Source: Chitinophaga pinensis (lineage in GTDB: Bacteria; Bacteroidota; Bacteroidia; M30B66). From it: a stretch of DNA of 6,761 nucleotides. The notes beneath the pieces were generated by a model, which saw only the letters and a program-made list of their open reading frames with translations, was not told the DNA's origin and did not search any database. Within the stretch, counting starts at the first letter, position 1; each line of letters starts with the position of its first letter. A program made the translations under genes and the position numbers. The stretch is from NCBI GenBank assembly GCA_943333015.1, contig CALQRR010000093.1, positions 1 to 6,761 of the forward strand, given 5' to 3'. This document shows positions 1-6,225 of this stretch, piece by piece.

Positions 1-624
1 ATTTATGGAAATGCTGCAACTGAAGAAGGTGTTTCGGTGAAGGCTTTGCCCGACAACGGATTTATCCTTACCGGAGTGACCAACGAAAGTCCGAATGGTG
101 ATTATAACATCCGCGTGATTAGGACCGATGCATTGGGCGATACGATCTGGACCAAAACATATGGAAGTTCGGCTTGGGATATTGTGGAAGAAATTGCTGT
201 ATTAAGCGATGGAGGATTTGCATTGGCCGCCACAACATACGAGGAACCTTATAATACCGGTACATTTTATTTGCTTCGACTCGATGCCAACGGAAATCTT
301 CTGTGGGAAAATCGCTTAAACAGAGGAACCAATAATTTGGCAAGTAGTGTGGATGAATTGCCCGATGGCAGTCTGCTCCTTGCTGGTCGAGGAAAACTGC
401 CCGGACGAACGGATACCGATATTTTGCTAGTGAAATACTCCCCAACAGGAGATACGCTTTGGTCTAAATTTTATGGCGACTATGAAAATGAATGGGCGGC
501 GGACGTGGCGTATTCCACAGATCTGCGCATTTGTCTAGCAGGGAATAAAACCCAATTCTCAGGAAATACACGTGAATTTCTCATCACGGTAAATGAAAAT
601 GGCACTCCCTTAAATGTGAACGAT
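1..624 (+). repeat. Four tandem 52-codon repeats within the secreted protein
   Basis: Units start at about 1, 157, 313 and 469, an exact 156-base (52-codon) period. Aligned landmarks are I-Y-G / T-Y-G / R-L-N / F-Y-G at the unit starts, LPDNGFILTG / LSDGGFALAA / LPDGSLLLAG / STDLRICLAG in the middle, and DALGDTIW / DANGNLLW / SPTGDTLW / NENGTPLN near the ends. The fourth unit is degenerate. Similarity is clear in protein but low in DNA, so these are old structural repeats (probably propeller blades) rather than a recent duplication. Confidence 0.75.
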
Positions 625-1200
625 TTTTCGGATAGCCGTCAATTGGAAATGCAATCGGTGAGATTTGTGGAAGAAAATAATTCATTCGTTTTCTCTGCCA
701 ATTATCAAGCACCAACAGTCATGCGGGCAACAGTTTATCGCTATACGGTTTTGCTCGATTATTTATGCAGTGCGCCCATGAATGTTCTGTCGAACAGTTA
801 TGCTTCCGAAGCCATTGCAGTGCTTGGAAGTTATTTATTAATGACAGGAACGTTCAATCAGGTGGCGCCGGGGGTTAGCAGTTTTGTGTTGATGAATACT
901 ACGATGAATTGTCTTTGGAATGATAATGTGACCGTTGGTTTGAACGAAACTGTTGTGGTCAACATCTCTCCGGAAATCTATCCCAATCCAACTGAAGGAA
1001 AAATACATGTGGACATCGCCCGTGAACCTTTACTGGTGAGTGTGACAGATTTGAATGGACGTGAAGTTGACCTTTCGTTTAATTACTCCGATGCACGATT
1101 AACCATTGCAACCGATGCATTGGAACCGGGGATGTATATGTTGCACTTGCAGCATAAAAATGCGCCTTCCTCCTATCACCGTTTCATCCGAAGTAGATAA
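1..1200 (+). CDS. Secreted repeat protein with T9SS type A sorting domain (5'-truncated)
   Basis: The reading frame is open from the first base, so the true start and signal peptide lie outside the window; the GTG at 37 is only an internal valine codon. The visible 399 residues begin with four repeats of about 52 residues. Each has a L-P/S-D-G-x-x-L-A-G strand followed by a D-x-x-G-D-T-x-W-x-K-x-Y-G turn, the pattern of delta-60/beta-propeller-like surface proteins. A less regular region follows. The last ~77 residues (nt 967-1197) match the T9SS type A sorting domain: an IYPNPTEG entry motif, a V-x-D-L-N-G-R-E-V strand, then L-E-P-G-M-Y and a basic end (IRSR). Proteins with this tail cross the outer membrane through the type IX system and are released or anchored to surface lipopolysaccharide. 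The specific function is unknown. The methyltransferase gene follows after two bases and may be co-transcribed. Confidence 0.88.
   Translation: MYGNAATEEGVSVKALPDNGFILTGVTNESPNGDYNIRVIRTDALGDTIWTKTYGSSAWDIVEEIAVLSDGGFALAATTYEEPYNTGTFYLLRLDANGNLLWENRLNRGTNNLASSVDELPDGSLLLAGRGKLPGRTDTDILLVKYSPTGDTLWSKFYGDYENEWAADVAYSTDLRICLAGNKTQFSGNTREFLITVNENGTPLNVNDFSDSRQLEMQSVRFVEENNSFVFSANYQAPTVMRATVYRYTVLLDYLCSAPMNVLSNSYASEAIAVLGSYLLMTGTFNQVAPGVSSFVLMNTTMNCLWNDNVTVGLNETVVVNISPEIYPNPTEGKIHVDIAREPLLVSVTDLNGREVDLSFNYSDARLTIATDALEPGMYMLHLQHKNAPSSYHRFIRSR
967..1197 (+). other. T9SS type A C-terminal sorting domain
   Basis: This is the region coding for the secretion tail. It begins at the SPEIYPNPTEG segment, continues with a short beta strand and DLNGREV, then LEPGMYMLHL, and ends with Arg-rich residues at the stop. 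The order and ~75-residue length are those of the Por secretion tail (type A) family. This domain is found only in Bacteroidota and near relatives and is the main phylum marker in the window. Confidence 0.88.
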
Positions 1201-1202
1201 TT

Positions 1203-1943
1203 ATGAAGAGGTTTTTGAAACGGGTCATAAAGCAGAGTTTGTGGAACCTGCATCTCGATTTAACCCGCAACATGCGCTACGACAGGTATGCGTATCGTTT
1301 GTTTAAGTCGTTATTGGAACGTGATAGCAACTGCATTGACATTGGTTGCCACAAGGGAGAAATTTTGGAATGGATGCTTCAGTTTGCCCCTGCAGGTGAG
1401 CAGTATGCCATTGAACCGATTCCGTATTTGTTTCAAAATTTACAGCGAAACTTTCCGCAATCCAATGTGCATCTCTTTGCAAATGCACTGAGTGATCATG
1501 ATGGAAAAGTCAATTTCACCGTGGTTAAAAATGCTCCGGCATACAGCGGCATCAAACAACGGAAATATGCGGTTGAACATCCGGAACTTGAACTGATCGA
1601 AGTAGAAGTTCGGCGTCTCGATGACCTGATTCCCACAGGTAAAACGATCCGGTTGATTAAATTGGATGTTGAAGGGGCCGAATTGGATGTGCTCAAAGGG
1701 GCAACCCGAATTTTACAGGAATGTCGTCCGTTTGTATTGTTTGAATTTGGACTCGGTTCAGCAGAATATTATGAGGCTTCTCCCGAAGCGATGTTTGGAT
1801 TGATGCAAGAAAACCGCATGGCTATTTTTGCGCTTAAAGATTGGTTCGGACATCACCGTCCATTAGATTCACAGGAATTTACCCACCACTTTAATCACAA
1901 TTCAGAATATTACTTCCTCGCTGTTCCAGCGGAAAAAATCTGA
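1203..1943 (+). CDS. FkbM-family SAM-dependent methyltransferase
   Basis: Predicted 246-residue cytosolic methyltransferase of the FkbM type, which usually O-methylates sugars or other hydroxyl groups on glycans and secondary metabolites. It has the SAM-binding motif I (CIDIGCHKGE, residues 44-53), an acidic residue at the end of the second strand (IEP, 70-72), and the family signature RLIKLDVEGAELDVLKGA (150-167), whose Asp/Glu residues belong to the active-site region. A short basic N-terminus precedes the Rossmann fold, and the length is typical. The ATG at 1203 lies two bases after the stop of the secreted T9SS protein; there is no Shine-Dalgarno, as is usual in this phylum. The tight spacing suggests co-transcription. 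A role in modifying surface glycan, to which some T9SS cargo is attached, is only inference. The substrate cannot be read from the sequence. Confidence 0.85.
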   Translation: MKRFLKRVIKQSLWNLHLDLTRNMRYDRYAYRLFKSLLERDSNCIDIGCHKGEILEWMLQFAPAGEQYAIEPIPYLFQNLQRNFPQSNVHLFANALSDHDGKVNFTVVKNAPAYSGIKQRKYAVEHPELELIEVEVRRLDDLIPTGKTIRLIKLDVEGAELDVLKGATRILQECRPFVLFEFGLGSAEYYEASPEAMFGLMQENRMAIFALKDWFGHHRPLDSQEFTHHFNHNSEYYFLAVPAEKI

Positions 1944-1957
1944 TTCCAGCAGTCAAC

Positions 1958-2005
1958 AAAAAAGCCGCTGCAACATTCCCATTAGGAACACGGCAGCGGC
2001 TTTTT
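1958..2005. terminator. Bidirectional intrinsic terminator between convergent genes
   Basis: GCCGCTGC (1964-1971) pairs perfectly with GCAGCGGC (1993-2000). The stem is flanked by six A on the left (1958-1963) and five T on the right (2001-2005), so a T-run follows the hairpin on both strands. The 21-base loop contains a second small stem, TTCC (1976-1979) with GGAA (1985-1988). It sits 14 bases after the methyltransferase stop and 13 bases from the cphA stop, so it should end both transcripts. Confidence 0.9.
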
Positions 2006-2018
2006 GAATGTTAGATTA

Positions 2019-4667
2019 TCAACTCCCCGAATTCATATCGCTCGGTTCAAGTTTGAAGCTATCTTCTTCTTCCTTGAATTTCATCACTTGATCAAGCGCG
2101 TCTGGAACAACATCACTGCAAATGATGACAAATGAGCCTTTGACGGCTGTTGTCAGGGCGTGAATGATTGCTTCTTTTTCGGTTGGGATGACTTTTACTT
2201 GTTTGGTAGCATCTATCATCCTAACACCATCGAGCATAAGATTGATGATTTCCTCTTCGGAGCGGCCACGCAGGTTTTTATCCTGACGAATGATGATTTC
2301 GTCGAACATTTGTGCTGCTACTTTACCAAGCGCAATGATGTCTTCATCGCGACGATCACCAACACCGGCAATGATTCCTATTTTAGGGGAAGCTTCGACT
2401 TTTTCGAGGTATCGGCTGATGGCCATAAAGCCAGCTGTGTTGTGCGCGTAATCGACCATTACCTGAAAATTCCGGAATTGGAACATGTTCATTCGACCCG
2501 GAGTTTGTGTAGGAGATGGAATGAATGTTTCCAGTGCCAAACGCATGTCTTCGATTTTGAATCCCTGGAGGAATCCTGCGAGAACAGCTGGTAGGATGTT
2601 GTAAATGTTGAACACGGCTTTTCCGGAGAACGTGAGCGGAATGTTGATCACTTTATCGACACGGATTTTCCAGTTGCCTTTGCAGATGGTCACATAGCCA
2701 TCTTCTACAATAGCCGCATATCCACCGTCGTTGCAATGTTTGATGATACGTGGATTGTTCGCATCGAGGCTGAACAATGCCATTTTACAACGCAACTCAC
2801 TTTTCATCCCAAATACCAAATCGTCGTCGGCGTTGAGGATGGCGTAGCCGGTTGCATGAACACTCGCCGGCACAACCGCTTTTACGCGTGCCATGTCTTC
2901 GAGGGTGTTGATGTCTTTCAACCCGAGATGGTCGGCGGCCAAATTGGTCACAATGGCCATGTCACAGGAATGAAAGCCCAAACCGGCGCGGAGAATGCCT
3001 CCACGAGCTGTTTCCAAAACGGCAAAATTCACCGTTGGATCTTTGAGCACAAATTCAGCACTCACCGGTCCAGTACAATCGCCACTCTGGAGCATCCGGT
3101 TTTGAATGTAAATTCCATCGGTAGTAGTAAAGCCTACTTTGTAGCCCATCGTCTTGACAATGTGGGCAAGCAAACGTGTTGTGGTCGTTTTTCCGTTGGT
3201 ACCTGTAACGGCAATAATTGGAATGCGTGCGGAAGTTCCGGGAGGAAACAGCATGTCGATAACCGGCTCGGCAACGTTGCGAGGCAGTCCTTCGGTTGGC
3301 GCAATGTGCATGCGAAAACCCGGTGCGGCATTTACTTCGAGAATAGCGCCACCGTTTTCTTTAATCGGCGTGGTGAGATCGGGCGCCATGATATCGATTC
3401 CACAAATATCTAAACCGACTATGCGAGCAATACGCTCGGCCATGGAAATGTTGTAAGGATGGACCAGGTCGGTGATGTCTGTTGCGGTTCCGCCTGTACT
3501 GAGGTTTGCCGTTGATTTGAGGTGAACAATTTCCCCTTCAGGCAGGACCGATTCAAGGCTGAGATTGTGCTCGCGCAGGATGTTGAGCGTCATCTCATCG
3601 ACCTTAATGGCGGTGAGCACTTTTTCATGACCATACCCACGCCGCGGATCTTTGTTTACGTCGTTGATGAGTTCTTGAATGGTTTGTACTCCATCCCCTT
3701 TAACAGCAGCCGGCGTGCGCTTGGCAGCAGCAACGAGTTTGTAGTTAATCACCAGCAATCGGAAATCGAACCCGGTAATAAAGCGTTCACAAATAACACC
3801 CCTAGATACTTTTTTAGCAATTTCGAGTGCATCGAGTGCATCCTGCCAATTGGTAATGTTGATGGTAGCGCCACGGCCGTGATTTCCGCTGACTGGTTTT
3901 AGCACAATGGGATACCCTACTTTGCGGATGGCATCTTCGAGATCTTCCTCGTCATAAACAATGTATCCTTTAGGAACCGGAATGGCGGCAGCATCGAGGA
4001 GGTTTTTGGTTTCTTCTTTGTCGCAGGCGATGTCAACAGCAATGGAGCTGGTTTGAGAACTGATGGTTGCCTGAATGCGTTTTTGATTCATGCCGTACCC
4101 CAATTGCACGAGCGAACGGCGGTTAAGACGAATCCAAGGAATACCGCGTGCTGCAGCTTCTTCGACAATGGAACCGGTTGATGGACCGAGACGTTCTTCT
4201 TCGCGGATTTCGCGCATAGATTGAATGTCGGCCTGAAGATCGAATTCTTCTCCGGAGATGAGCGCTTGGGCAATACGCACGGCCGATTTGGCAGCATAAA
4301 TCCCCACTTTTTCTTCCATGTAGGCAAATACGACGTTGTATATCCCTTCTTCGGAGGTGCTGCGGGTACGACCAAAGCCCACTTCCATTCCTGCGAGGGT
4401 TTGAATTTCGAGTGCGATGTGTTCGATCACATGTCCCATCCAGGTGCCACGACGGACACGGTAGAAGAATCCGCCTGCTTTTGTTTCGGAACAGCGGTGC
4501 GCATACATGCTTGGAAACATGGCTTCGAGTCGATCGGCAAAACCTTCGATTTTGTCGGTTGGCCGTTCTTCAAGTTCCTCAATGTCAAGCTTCATGACAA
4601 TGAGTTTATGACGTCTGATTGACCAGTAATTGGGACCGCGCATGGCGCGTATTTCAATAATTTTCAT
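2019..4667 (-). CDS. cphA: Cyanophycin synthetase
   Basis: CphA makes cyanophycin (multi-L-arginyl-poly-L-aspartate) in the cytosol by alternately adding Asp to the backbone and Arg to the side-chain carboxylate, using one ATP per step. The 882 residues match the usual ~870-900. The order is: N domain (about 1-160) with an H79-x-x-E82-H83 motif; ATP-grasp domain (about 210-480), with LKPVSGNHGRG (256-266) and the Mg-binding EVNAAPG (444-450), which adds Asp; Mur-ligase-like domain with P-loop TGTNGKTTTTR (488-498), LETARGG (551-557) and TNLAADHLG (574-582), which adds Arg; and a ligase C-terminal domain with TPGRMN (722-727), DYAHN (739-743) and GVGDRRDED (768-776). Both ATP sites look complete, so it is CphA1-like rather than the reduced CphA2. 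The tail after ~865 is acidic and polar. The start is the ATG at 4667, giving the family-typical MKIIEIRAMRGPNYWS. No Shine-Dalgarno is seen; a weak promoter-like TATTTTAG lies at 4691-4698 on this strand. Cyanophycinase is divergent, on the other side of the intergenic region. Confidence 0.97.
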   Translation of the reverse strand: MKIIEIRAMRGPNYWSIRRHKLIVMKLDIEELEERPTDKIEGFADRLEAMFPSMYAHRCSETKAGGFFYRVRRGTWMGHVIEHIALEIQTLAGMEVGFGRTRSTSEEGIYNVVFAYMEEKVGIYAAKSAVRIAQALISGEEFDLQADIQSMREIREEERLGPSTGSIVEEAAARGIPWIRLNRRSLVQLGYGMNQKRIQATISSQTSSIAVDIACDKEETKNLLDAAAIPVPKGYIVYDEEDLEDAIRKVGYPIVLKPVSGNHGRGATINITNWQDALDALEIAKKVSRGVICERFITGFDFRLLVINYKLVAAAKRTPAAVKGDGVQTIQELINDVNKDPRRGYGHEKVLTAIKVDEMTLNILREHNLSLESVLPEGEIVHLKSTANLSTGGTATDITDLVHPYNISMAERIARIVGLDICGIDIMAPDLTTPIKENGGAILEVNAAPGFRMHIAPTEGLPRNVAEPVIDMLFPPGTSARIPIIAVTGTNGKTTTTRLLAHIVKTMGYKVGFTTTDGIYIQNRMLQSGDCTGPVSAEFVLKDPTVNFAVLETARGGILRAGLGFHSCDMAIVTNLAADHLGLKDINTLEDMARVKAVVPASVHATGYAILNADDDLVFGMKSELRCKMALFSLDANNPRIIKHCNDGGYAAIVEDGYVTICKGNWKIRVDKVINIPLTFSGKAVFNIYNILPAVLAGFLQGFKIEDMRLALETFIPSPTQTPGRMNMFQFRNFQVMVDYAHNTAGFMAISRYLEKVEASPKIGIIAGVGDRRDEDIIALGKVAAQMFDEIIIRQDKNLRGRSEEEIINLMLDGVRMIDATKQVKVIPTEKEAIIHALTTAVKGSFVIICSDVVPDALDQVMKFKEEEDSFKLEPSDMNSGS

Positions 4668-4960
4668 AGATATGGCGTGGGGAATGCTGCCTAAAATAGG
4701 TATTATTACTACTTAGCCGGAAGAACGAAGGAAATTTATTGTGAAAGCGATAAAATTGAAGCAGCACGCAGCGAAATAAGGAAGATGCAAGGATCTGAAT
4801 CAGACGTAGATTGCAAGAGTCCTTTATATGTGCCTGATTGGAAGAATGTGATCGGAAGGATTGAATAACTCCTATACGGCAATTAGAGAAAAAGTTCGGC
4901 GTACGAAAAAAACAAGTAGATATTTTAACTGGTTTTCGTGGTGAACAAAGGTGATGTGAA

Positions 4961-5099
4961 GTTGGCACGGCTGCAATACTGGCAAATTGCTGTAAACAGG
5001 TTCCGGAATGCTGGCTTAGCGGTAGAGGCGGTAGCCCGGATCCCATCGGGAGAGGACTATGAGCCGATGACGCGACCGAAGGGAAGCCCCAACCTTTTT
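4961..5099 (+). ncRNA. Putative structured RNA of unknown family
   Basis: This GC-rich island can fold as a multi-branched RNA closed by its own ends. P1 is GTTGG (4961-4965) with CCAAC (5089-5093), continued after a CAC bulge by GGCT (4969-4972) with AGCC (5085-5088). P2 is GCAAT (4973-4977) with ATTGC (4986-4990), directly abutting P1. P3 is GGCTTAG (5013-5019) with CTA (5057-5059) plus AGCC (5062-5065). P4 is CCCG (5035-5038) with CGGG (5047-5050), inside P3. Five T follow P1 at 5095-5099, like a terminator tail. GCGGTAG occurs twice (5019-5025, 5028-5034), and TTCCGGAA (5001-5008) is a perfect palindrome. It does not fit tRNA, tmRNA, SRP RNA, RNase P or the common riboswitches as I remember them. 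The 5' end may lie further upstream. The alternative is a 66-codon GTG frame (4938-5138), which I consider less likely. Confidence 0.42.
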
Positions 5100-5111
5100 G
5101 AATGGAATGAA

Positions 5112-5123
5112 AATACCGGTATT
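5112..5123. promoter_or_regulatory. Perfect 12-bp palindrome, possible operator
   Basis: AATACCGGTATT is a perfect inverted repeat with no spacer, lying 13 bases after the T-run of the putative RNA and about 80 bases upstream of the cphB -33 element. A related but shorter sequence, AATAGGTATT, lies 27 bases upstream of the cphA start (4695-4704). A regulator binding both sides of the divergent pair is possible, but one palindrome of this length is weak evidence. Confidence 0.25.
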
Positions 5124-5202
5124 GAAACTACTTTATAATAGGGTGTAATGACTGATTGAAAATGTGCAAAAAACTGTTTATATCCCATGATGCGTTGCGG
5201 GC

Positions 5203-5230
5203 TTGTGGGAGCTCATTCGTTTTAATTTTG
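5203..5230 (+). promoter_or_regulatory. Bacteroidota-type promoter for cphB
   Basis: A TTG (-33 element, 5203-5205) is followed after 17 bases by TAATTTTG (5223-5230), an exact match to the phylum's -7 consensus TAnnTTTG at an accepted spacing. Transcription would start near 5236, leaving a leader of about 20 bases before the ATG at 5257. This placement also shows that the TTG at 5203 is a promoter element rather than a start codon. Confidence 0.62.
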
Positions 5231-5256
5231 TCGGCTATTCATCAATCCTGAATACC

Positions 5257-6129
5257 ATGGTGGCCCCAAAAGGCATTTTAATTTCGATCGGCGGGAATGT
5301 CGATAAAGGAACAGCCGACGAGTCGGATTACGAGAAGAGCAGCAAGCTGAATTTTTTTGAGGCGGGTATTCTGAAACGTATTTTGTCAGAAATGAAAGGT
5401 ATTGATTCGCATGTGGAAGTGATCACGACTGCATCCGAAATACCAGAAGAAGTTGGTCAAAATTACGTGGAGGCTTTTAACCGTCTTGGCTGTAAAAACG
5501 TGGGGGTGATTCATGTCAAAAACCGTGAAGATGCTGCGAAACCCGAATATCTGGAGCGTATCAGTAAGGCCGATGGCGTGATGATGACCGGTGGCAACCA
5601 GATGCGGCTGACGATGATTTACGGCGGTACGCATTTTCTGGAAATTCTGCATGAACGGTATCAGAATGAAGCGTTTGTGATAGCTGGTACAAGTGCTGGT
5701 GCGATGGCAATGTCGAACACGATGATATACGAGGGGGCGAGTCACGAGGCGTTGTTGAAAGGCAAAGTGAAACTCACCACCGGACTGGCGTTTATTCAGA
5801 ACGTGATTATTGATTCGCACTTTGTGAAACGTGGTCGTTTTGGCCGTTTGGCACAAGCTGTATGTAGCAATCCTGGCTGCATTGGTATTGGTTTAGGTGA
5901 AGACACCGGCGTATTGGTGCGCAACGGCAATGAGATGGAAACAATTGGTTCGGGTCTGGTGCTCATTTTTGACGGTCACGAAATTCGGTATTCCAACATC
6001 GCAGATATTGAAGACGGAATGCCCGTTTCGATAGAGCATTTGGTGGTTCACGTGCTTGCAAAAGGGAATCAGTACTTTTTGAAGGAACGTAAATTTCAAC
6101 ATATACGCTCGGAATTGGCTGCAGGATAA
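5257..6129 (+). CDS. cphB: Cyanophycinase (peptidase family S51)
   Basis: CphB is a serine-type exopeptidase that degrades cyanophycin to beta-Asp-Arg dipeptides. Starting at the ATG at 5257, the protein is 290 residues, a normal length. Key parts are PKGILISIGG near the N-terminus, GGNQ (112-115, substrate pocket), the nucleophile elbow GTSAG with Ser146, DSHF-x-x-R-x-R-x-x-RL with His188, and GEDTG with Glu215. The Ser-His-Glu spacing (42 and 27 residues) equals that of the Ser132/His174/Glu201 triad I recall for Synechocystis CphB. There is no signal peptide, so it should act on intracellular granules, unlike secreted CphE enzymes. The frame is open back to 5191, and a TTG at 5203 would add 18 residues; I reject that start because the promoter lies inside the extension. 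It is divergent from cphA with its own promoter, which would allow synthesis and breakdown to be controlled separately. Confidence 0.96.
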   Translation: MVAPKGILISIGGNVDKGTADESDYEKSSKLNFFEAGILKRILSEMKGIDSHVEVITTASEIPEEVGQNYVEAFNRLGCKNVGVIHVKNREDAAKPEYLERISKADGVMMTGGNQMRLTMIYGGTHFLEILHERYQNEAFVIAGTSAGAMAMSNTMIYEGASHEALLKGKVKLTTGLAFIQNVIIDSHFVKRGRFGRLAQAVCSNPGCIGIGLGEDTGVLVRNGNEMETIGSGLVLIFDGHEIRYSNIADIEDGMPVSIEHLVVHVLAKGNQYFLKERKFQHIRSELAAG

Positions 6130-6151
6130 TCTGCCCTAATTTAAGTTATAG

Positions 6152-6196
6152 AAAAGGCCTGCCAGTGTGATGAAAATCAGATTGAGCAGGCTTTTT
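6152..6196 (+). terminator. Intrinsic terminator after cphB
   Basis: GCCTGC (6157-6162) pairs with GCAGGC (6186-6191). An outer AAAA (6152-6155) can pair with TTTT (6192-6195) across one bulged G, and five T follow the stem. The 23-base loop holds a small inner hairpin, TGAT (6168-6171) with ATCA (6176-6179), closed by a GAAA tetraloop. It starts 22 bases after the cphB stop. The A-run on the left may let it work weakly on the other strand too. Confidence 0.82.
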
Positions 6197-6225
6197 AAGT
6201 ACATTGCCGTGTTTATTTCTATGCA

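Larger units (their letters stand above)
4668..5256. other. Divergent cphA-cphB intergenic region
   Basis: These 589 bases contain no protein-coding gene I can support. The part from 4721 to 4960 is A+T-rich (about 38% GC by hand count); I see no clear element in it beyond a weak cphA promoter-like sequence (TATTTTAG, minus strand, 4691-4698; one mismatch to TAnnTTTG and no matching -33 element). GC then jumps to about 59% over 4961-5090, the putative structured RNA, and falls to about 34% over 5101-5200. A perfect palindrome and the cphB promoter follow. The only open frames are short, start with weak codons and resemble no family I know. Confidence 0.7.

Noticed and set aside
2736..3413. 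225-codon frame antisense to cphA (and a 144-codon one at 2160-2594)
   Set aside because: Both lie opposite highly conserved CphA motifs, have no family features and are Cys/His/Phe-rich in the way reverse-complement shadows are.
4695..4868. Open frame of 58 codons ending with TAA at 4866; the only ATG is at 4785 (27 codons)
   Set aside because: It is very short, has no proper ribosome binding site spacing and no recognisable family. Open frames of this length are expected by chance.
4654..5046. 130-codon minus-strand frame overlapping the cphA start
   Set aside because: Its composition (many Ser, Phe, Cys, His, Arg) is typical of noncoding translation. It would overlap the cphA start and run through the putative RNA.
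5011..5065. tRNA-like D-arm sequence (GGCTTAGCGGTAGAGGC)
   Set aside because: There is no T-arm GTTCGA motif, no acceptor stem and no anticodon arm at the right distance. The resemblance is limited to the D-arm.
5064..5081. Hammerhead-ribozyme-like core (CCGATGA ... CCGAA)
   Set aside because: The core should be CTGATGA, then a stem, then GAAA. Here the second base differs, no stem fits in the short gap, and the cleavage-side stems are missing.
4938..5138. 66-codon frame with GTG start across the putative RNA
   Set aside because: It has a weak start codon and no recognisable motif, and its composition is explained by the GC-rich stems. It runs past the T-tract without regard to the structure. 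A protein is not excluded, but the paired ends fit an RNA better.
4961..5256. cphB riboswitch, possibly arginine- or guanidine-sensing
   Set aside because: A consensus promoter at 5203-5230 lies downstream of the RNA, so cphB would be transcribed without it. The conserved cores of the guanidine riboswitches are not present.
5203..5256. TTG start giving a 308-residue cyanophycinase
   Set aside because: The extension contains the -33 and -7 promoter elements and matches no known CphB N-terminus. ATG 5257 gives the family-typical start.
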